From positions 1 through 25,970 of the IMG/VR virus record IMGVR_UViG_3300017714_004386: 25,970 nt of DNA. One strand, given 5' to 3'. Both the position numbers and the translations under genes were made by a program. This stretch comes from a virus. The notes beneath the pieces are model-generated. The model saw only the letters and a list, made by a program, of their open reading frames with translations. It was not told the origin of the DNA and made no database searches. Position 1 is the stretch's first letter. Each line of letters opens with the position of its first letter. Positions 22,224 through 25,970 of the stretch are shown here, piece by piece.

Positions 22224-23830
22224 TAATAATATTTAGATAAATTATAAGAAATTTGATTACTACCAGTTTGATAAGACTCACTTATATTGTATAAACCACT
22301 CACATAATCTTGAGTTAAGTTTTTTAAATCATTCAATTTACTAGAATCATCGGTTGAATTAGCACTCACAGAGTATTTGCCGAGAGTTCTGGATATTACT
22401 GTTTGAGCAGAAAAACCGCTAATGGTTTCTTGTACTTGTGATAACTGTATTGGTTTTTTGTCCACAATGCTTATGGAGAAATTTTTTAAATCTCCATTCG
22501 ATAGATCAATTGAATTATTATAATTATAAGAGTAATTCAAAATGTTTTCTACAGGATCTTTGTTTATTGAAAAATTAATCTCTCCAGTGTTTATGTAAGA
22601 AGATTTAAATTGATATCCCGTAGCAATTCCCGTAAAATCATCCATTGCTTCGTAAGCAATCAACTCTGGATTAACTTCTGAAAAAGCTGACTCAATAGCT
22701 TGGAACCTAGCACTATCTTCAAATTCTCCTGTGTCAGAGATAAATTCCGCACCTCTATACCTTAATTGCCCTTGCACCCCAATTGATGCAACAGGCGCAT
22801 CTTTTGAAATGCTTATTGATGTAGCATAAGTATGCACAACATTACCATTAATAATGTCCAAATTCTCTGGATCAGAAAATTGGAATGAAAACCCTAAAGT
22901 GTTAGAGCCAGTGTCTAAATCATACTGGAAGGACGTAGGTCCGTCCGAAACGAAACTATACACTCCTGATTCATAATCAGAGTAAGAGCTTACAATAGCG
23001 TTAAGTGCGACCTCGGTAGCGTTTTCTAACGTGAAATCACCAGTGGACAGTAACCCCTCCTGTGTTCCAGTATTTGCATCTATATTCCCTTTTACAGATC
23101 CCTGTATAGAAACTGACAGTCCTTCGGTAAGACCGTAAGATATAGAGGTTTGAACCCCCACAACCCCGCTGATATCTTCAAAGATTGGATCTTGAGAAGT
23201 GGAGTATAAGTAAGTCTCCGTCACTCCATAAACATTACTTTTATTGTCTATGTTCTCCACTCTAGATTGCAGGTATGCGTCTCCATCCGGGCTATTAAAT
23301 ATCGCTAGATCGGAAAAGCCTTCCTCTAACTCCCCAGTAACAAAAAACCTAGCGTTATCTAATTCAGTTCCACCATCCACCTTTAATCCTCTTGCAGAGA
23401 CAGTATGAGTGGCTAATACAGTATTATTTTCTTGCTCCTTATATTCCCAATTATTTTGTGGATCTGCAATTTTAAAATAATTTGAAAATGTTTCTCCACT
23501 ATAATAAGTTAAGGATAAACTATATGGTAATAAAGTAGTTAAGTCACTCTCATTAAATGAAATTGATTTCACAGAGGATTTGGGGCAAACCTTTTCTTCG
23601 TTATTGACTGTAATTGTTAAGTCTTGATATTCATTTAAAAACCCGCTTATCATTTGCATTTTTTGCAAGTCTAATTCAGATAAATCAGATCCTGTAAAAT
23701 ATCCAACTAAATTAACGGTTATTGTGCTATGATCGTAATTACCCGCAACAGAAATGGCTTGATCCTCCTCTGCTACCAACGGTATTGGATCGGGGAAGCT
23801 GTAACTCCCATATGTTATAGAAATAGCCAT
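22223..23830 (-). CDS. Tail protein, paralogue of its upstream neighbour
   Basis: A 535-residue beta-rich protein made of repeated strand modules with SIQGSVKG, SFQFSDPEN and SINKDPVEN. The first 100 residues begin MAISITYGSYSFPDPIPL. The segment at about 65-145 aligns by eye with about 100-190 of the following upstream gene (S-x-S-F-x-E-x-x-L, then F-x-x-Y-F-x-x-x-x-P, then N-A-R/K-x-F). No enzymatic motif is seen. It probably forms part of the tail tube, baseplate or an appendage. It lies 1 nt from its upstream neighbour and overlaps the downstream gene by one base. Confidence 0.6.
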   Translation of the reverse strand: MAISITYGSYSFPDPIPLVAEEDQAISVAGNYDHSTITVNLVGYFTGSDLSELDLQKMQMISGFLNEYQDLTITVNNEEKVCPKSSVKSISFNESDLTTLLPYSLSLTYYSGETFSNYFKIADPQNNWEYKEQENNTVLATHTVSARGLKVDGGTELDNARFFVTGELEEGFSDLAIFNSPDGDAYLQSRVENIDNKSNVYGVTETYLYSTSQDPIFEDISGVVGVQTSISYGLTEGLSVSIQGSVKGNIDANTGTQEGLLSTGDFTLENATEVALNAIVSSYSDYESGVYSFVSDGPTSFQYDLDTGSNTLGFSFQFSDPENLDIINGNVVHTYATSISISKDAPVASIGVQGQLRYRGAEFISDTGEFEDSARFQAIESAFSEVNPELIAYEAMDDFTGIATGYQFKSSYINTGEINFSINKDPVENILNYSYNYNNSIDLSNGDLKNFSISIVDKKPIQLSQVQETISGFSAQTVISRTLGKYSVSANSTDDSSKLNDLKNLTQDYVSGLYNISESYQTGSNQISYNLSKYY

Positions 23831-23831
23831 G

Positions 23832-25379
23832 TTAAGCGATTATATAGTTTATTACACGGGTTGTGCTCCCATTAGCTAAATCTATAGAAATTTGATCGCT
23901 TGTTCCATAAAAATTAGCTTCTTCTAAAGCTGCATTCATTTCACTAGTCTTACCATTTAGAAAATCTTTCCCGTGGAACATTCCGTACTCTGGAGAAGCT
24001 ACAGATGTTAAAGTAACAGTGGCACTCCCAAGGGCATTGAGGTTTGATGTAATTAACTTTTGTCTGAGATTAATCAAGTCTACAACAGCTTGTGTTCTTG
24101 GTATTTTTTCTTGTTTAGATACTTGTATTTTATATTTTAAAATCCCGTTTGGTAAAGCATTAGAATCATATGCTTCTTCAGTTGTATAATTTATAGTCTC
24201 CGTAATTGTACCTTTAGACTTTTGGATATTACAAGATCTCGACTTTTCATAAATAGCTGTAGCTTCAGAAAATAAACCTGTCACTTTAGATTCATTGTCG
24301 CCCTTTGAAGACTTCCATGTTTCATAGGCTTTTTTATACCTTTCTATTTCGCTTTTCCCGATTGACTTATAGACTACATTCAGAGCGTAATTTAAGAAAC
24401 TACCTTCTTTAACTTGCTGGCAACTATAATACACAGAGTTATCTATGGACACTTTTGGATCTGTAGAAAAAGTTATTGTGACTTGTGCTGATCTACTATC
24501 CTTAGATACCCCCTTTTGAATCACTGAAGGTTCACCAAATCCATTAGACTTTTCTGTGGTTATCGTTTCATCTATAACTGAGCCAATAGCTTGTTGCAGA
24601 ATGTTGGAAGAATCTAACCTTAAAGAAGTTAAAGATATATTGAGAGTTTTAGATAAGTAACCTCTTTCATCTACAGACTCACTAGTTGTAATCAGTTTAG
24701 ATACCCCAGAAGCCTGATCAATAAAAGAAGAAGAGAAGTTTTCGTTTAAATCAACTTTTAAATTAATTAAATCAAGAGACTGATTAAGGGTTCCATTAAA
24801 GTTCTTATTAAATTTAGCATTTTCAGAAATTCCATCTTCATAATACCCAATTGATGGCCTATTTTCATAATAATAAGTTGTCAGAAAAGACTTTGCATTA
24901 TTTAAAAATTCAGACCCAGCATCTTGAGCGTATTGTATTGATATATCTCTTGTATACGAATATCCCGAATCAGATCTACTAAAACTATAGTTTTCTTCGA
25001 AGTTGGAAAGTAAATGTGGGCTAGGAATATACTTCGCAAAATTTGTAGAACTATAATCATCTAATCTACGCCTCTCCTCAATTACCAAATTTACAGTCTC
25101 TTCAGCGTTGAGAGACCCTTCCGGGAAAGACATTGAAACAATTAACCCATGTAGGATTTCATCTCCTGCAATTCTAGCTGTTATGTTTTTTCTTTTATAT
25201 GCAGCTCTTAGTGCAGACCGACCAGACAAAAGAACACCATCATCATTGTCGAAGTTAATATCTTCTACTTTGATATTGTATGTTAACGTAATAAGATATC
25301 CAAAAATCTCAGACTCACTAAGATAAGAATAACTTATTGTAGATGAAGCATTAATAACATTGTTAACAATTAAACTCAT
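23832..25379 (-). CDS. Tail protein, paralogue of its downstream neighbour
   Basis: This 515-residue protein begins with beta-strands, then carries IVSMSFPEGSL and an EERRRLDDYSS segment near 100-145. It goes on with many strands and a helical piece around 355-385. The module from about 100 to 190 resembles that of the next gene, suggesting tandem duplication. No enzyme motif, signal or membrane segment is visible. A structural tail role is inferred from context. The ATG follows an AT-rich 15-nt gap with no Shine-Dalgarno. Confidence 0.6.
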   Translation of the reverse strand: MSLIVNNVINASSTISYSYLSESEIFGYLITLTYNIKVEDINFDNDDGVLLSGRSALRAAYKRKNITARIAGDEILHGLIVSMSFPEGSLNAEETVNLVIEERRRLDDYSSTNFAKYIPSPHLLSNFEENYSFSRSDSGYSYTRDISIQYAQDAGSEFLNNAKSFLTTYYYENRPSIGYYEDGISENAKFNKNFNGTLNQSLDLINLKVDLNENFSSSFIDQASGVSKLITTSESVDERGYLSKTLNISLTSLRLDSSNILQQAIGSVIDETITTEKSNGFGEPSVIQKGVSKDSRSAQVTITFSTDPKVSIDNSVYYSCQQVKEGSFLNYALNVVYKSIGKSEIERYKKAYETWKSSKGDNESKVTGLFSEATAIYEKSRSCNIQKSKGTITETINYTTEEAYDSNALPNGILKYKIQVSKQEKIPRTQAVVDLINLRQKLITSNLNALGSATVTLTSVASPEYGMFHGKDFLNGKTSEMNAALEEANFYGTSDQISIDLANGSTTRVINYIIA

Positions 25380-25394
25380 ATAAATATTTTTAAA

Positions 25395-25970
25395 TTAATC
25401 GCTGCCTTCAAGTGGTACGGGAGTAGGTGCGGGAGCAGGAGGACCACCCATCATGTTAGCGAGCTGACCACCCAGATCATCAATTTGGAATTGTTGAGAT
25501 TTAATTTGTCCACCTAATTCTTTTATTCTTGCCTTATCTGCTTCAATTATTGCTTCAGCCTGTTTCCTTAACTCGTTCACCTTGGCAGCGACATCTACTA
25601 ATCCAGAAGTTGCTTCACCCGCCGCATTCAAGCCATCAGCCATCCTCCGAGCCTGTTCTGCGGATCTTCGCAAGTCATCAACGATCTTTTTCCCGAATTG
25701 ATCGCCTAATTTACCTATTTGATCATCTAGGAATTCGCTTCTTCTCTTGTTATCCCCTATTTCGTCGTCTATTTCTCCAGCTCTTTCTCGGTCTCTCCCA
25801 GATCCTCCTAATGAGTAGATCAGTTCAGAATCTCCGGGTTTTGCTCTTTCCGGCATCACCCCATCTGTAACAACAGATTCTTCGTTAACTTTATCAAAAA
25901 ATGCTTGGTTCTTCTTCCCTTGACTACTGTCATCTAATGTGAAACCAAAATGATCGAGAACTTTATCTTC
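25395..25970 (-). CDS. Coiled-coil virion-block protein, N-terminus beyond window
   Basis: The frame is open from the right edge, so the 5' end is outside; 191 codons are visible. The first 37 visible residues (starting EDKVLDHFGFTLDDSS) precede an internal GTG/ATG at 25859 that might be mistaken for the start. The rest is mostly long charged helix with heptad-like spacing (IGKLGDQFGKKIVDDLRRSA, then VNELRKQAEAIIEADKARIK), ending in a Pro/Ala-rich tail. A coiled coil next to tail genes could be a tape-measure fragment, a chaperone or a spacer, but no family is recognised. Confidence 0.6.
   Translation of the reverse strand, partial: EDKVLDHFGFTLDDSSQGKKNQAFFDKVNEESVVTDGVMPERAKPGDSELIYSLGGSGRDRERAGEIDDEIGDNKRRSEFLDDQIGKLGDQFGKKIVDDLRRSAEQARRMADGLNAAGEATSGLVDVAAKVNELRKQAEAIIEADKARIKELGGQIKSQQFQIDDLGGQLANMMGGPPAPAPTPVPLEGSD

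Noticed and set aside
25395-25859. Complete 154-residue gene starting at GTG 25859
   Set aside because: The frame is open without stops to the right edge and the upstream codons are protein-like, so the start is internal.
1-25970. CRISPR arrays, IS elements, reverse transcriptase/diversity-generating elements, integrase
   Set aside because: No spaced repeat arrays, transposase, RT or integrase motifs were found on either strand.

Overview
This AT-rich window looks like part of the genome of a tailed DNA phage (Caudoviricetes) with T4-like replication and transcription genes. The markers are a UvsX/RecA recombinase, a phage-type sigma factor, a single-stranded DNA-binding protein with an acidic DDDVPF-type tail, class Ia ribonucleotide reductase (nrdB-nrdA) and a long block of virion/tail genes. 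There are no rRNA, tRNA, IS or CRISPR features. Genes are tightly packed, with many ATGA overlaps. Hsp20, FkbM and glycan genes together with RNR are a combination often seen in aquatic phages, but the host cannot be named from the sequence. Shine-Dalgarno sequences are rare: clear ones appear only before the FkbM-like gene and the 280-residue tail gene.

Layout. (1) Positions 9909 to 1, minus strand: nrdB, nrdA, a tiny acidic ORF, hsp20, then a hairpin terminator. A chain of overlapping glycan genes follows: FkbM methyltransferase, GT2 glycosyltransferase, WavE-like protein, a HAD phosphatase/nucleotidyltransferase fusion, a short GDPD-like protein and GDP-mannose 4,6-dehydratase. This runs on into a zinc-ribbon protein, the UvsX-like recombinase and a nuclease cut by the left edge. 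(2) Positions 9910-10181: the only sizeable intergenic region. It holds back-to-back sigma70-like promoters, a 13-bp repeat array and a palindrome plus terminator-like hairpin in the nrd leader. (3) Positions 10182-12232, plus strand: sigma factor, GT4-like glycosyltransferase and a cysteine-free FmdB-like protein. (4) Positions 12229-13257, minus strand: a beta-repeat fibre-like structural protein. (5) Positions 13296-17451, plus strand: SSB, a GT4/GT9-N fusion, a GT9-C protein and a possible Rad52/Erf-like protein. (6) Positions 17446 to the right edge, minus strand: six probable virion/tail genes, the last one entering from beyond the window.

How the parts fit. RNR supplies dNTPs, and UvsX, SSB and perhaps the Rad52-like protein handle DNA; the sigma factor probably redirects host RNA polymerase. 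The notable part is the carbohydrate investment: a sugar-nucleotide dehydratase, a nucleotidyltransferase, phosphatase and phosphodiesterase folds, a methyltransferase and at least four glycosyltransferase-like polypeptides, spread over two strands. The target (virion, host surface or DNA) is not shown by the sequence. The best candidates for something undescribed are the structured nrd leader or small RNA, the terminator hairpin that buries the ribosome-binding site of the coupled glycan operon, and the heptosyltransferase-like (GT9) enzyme split across an ATGA junction with its N-half fused to a GT4 enzyme.
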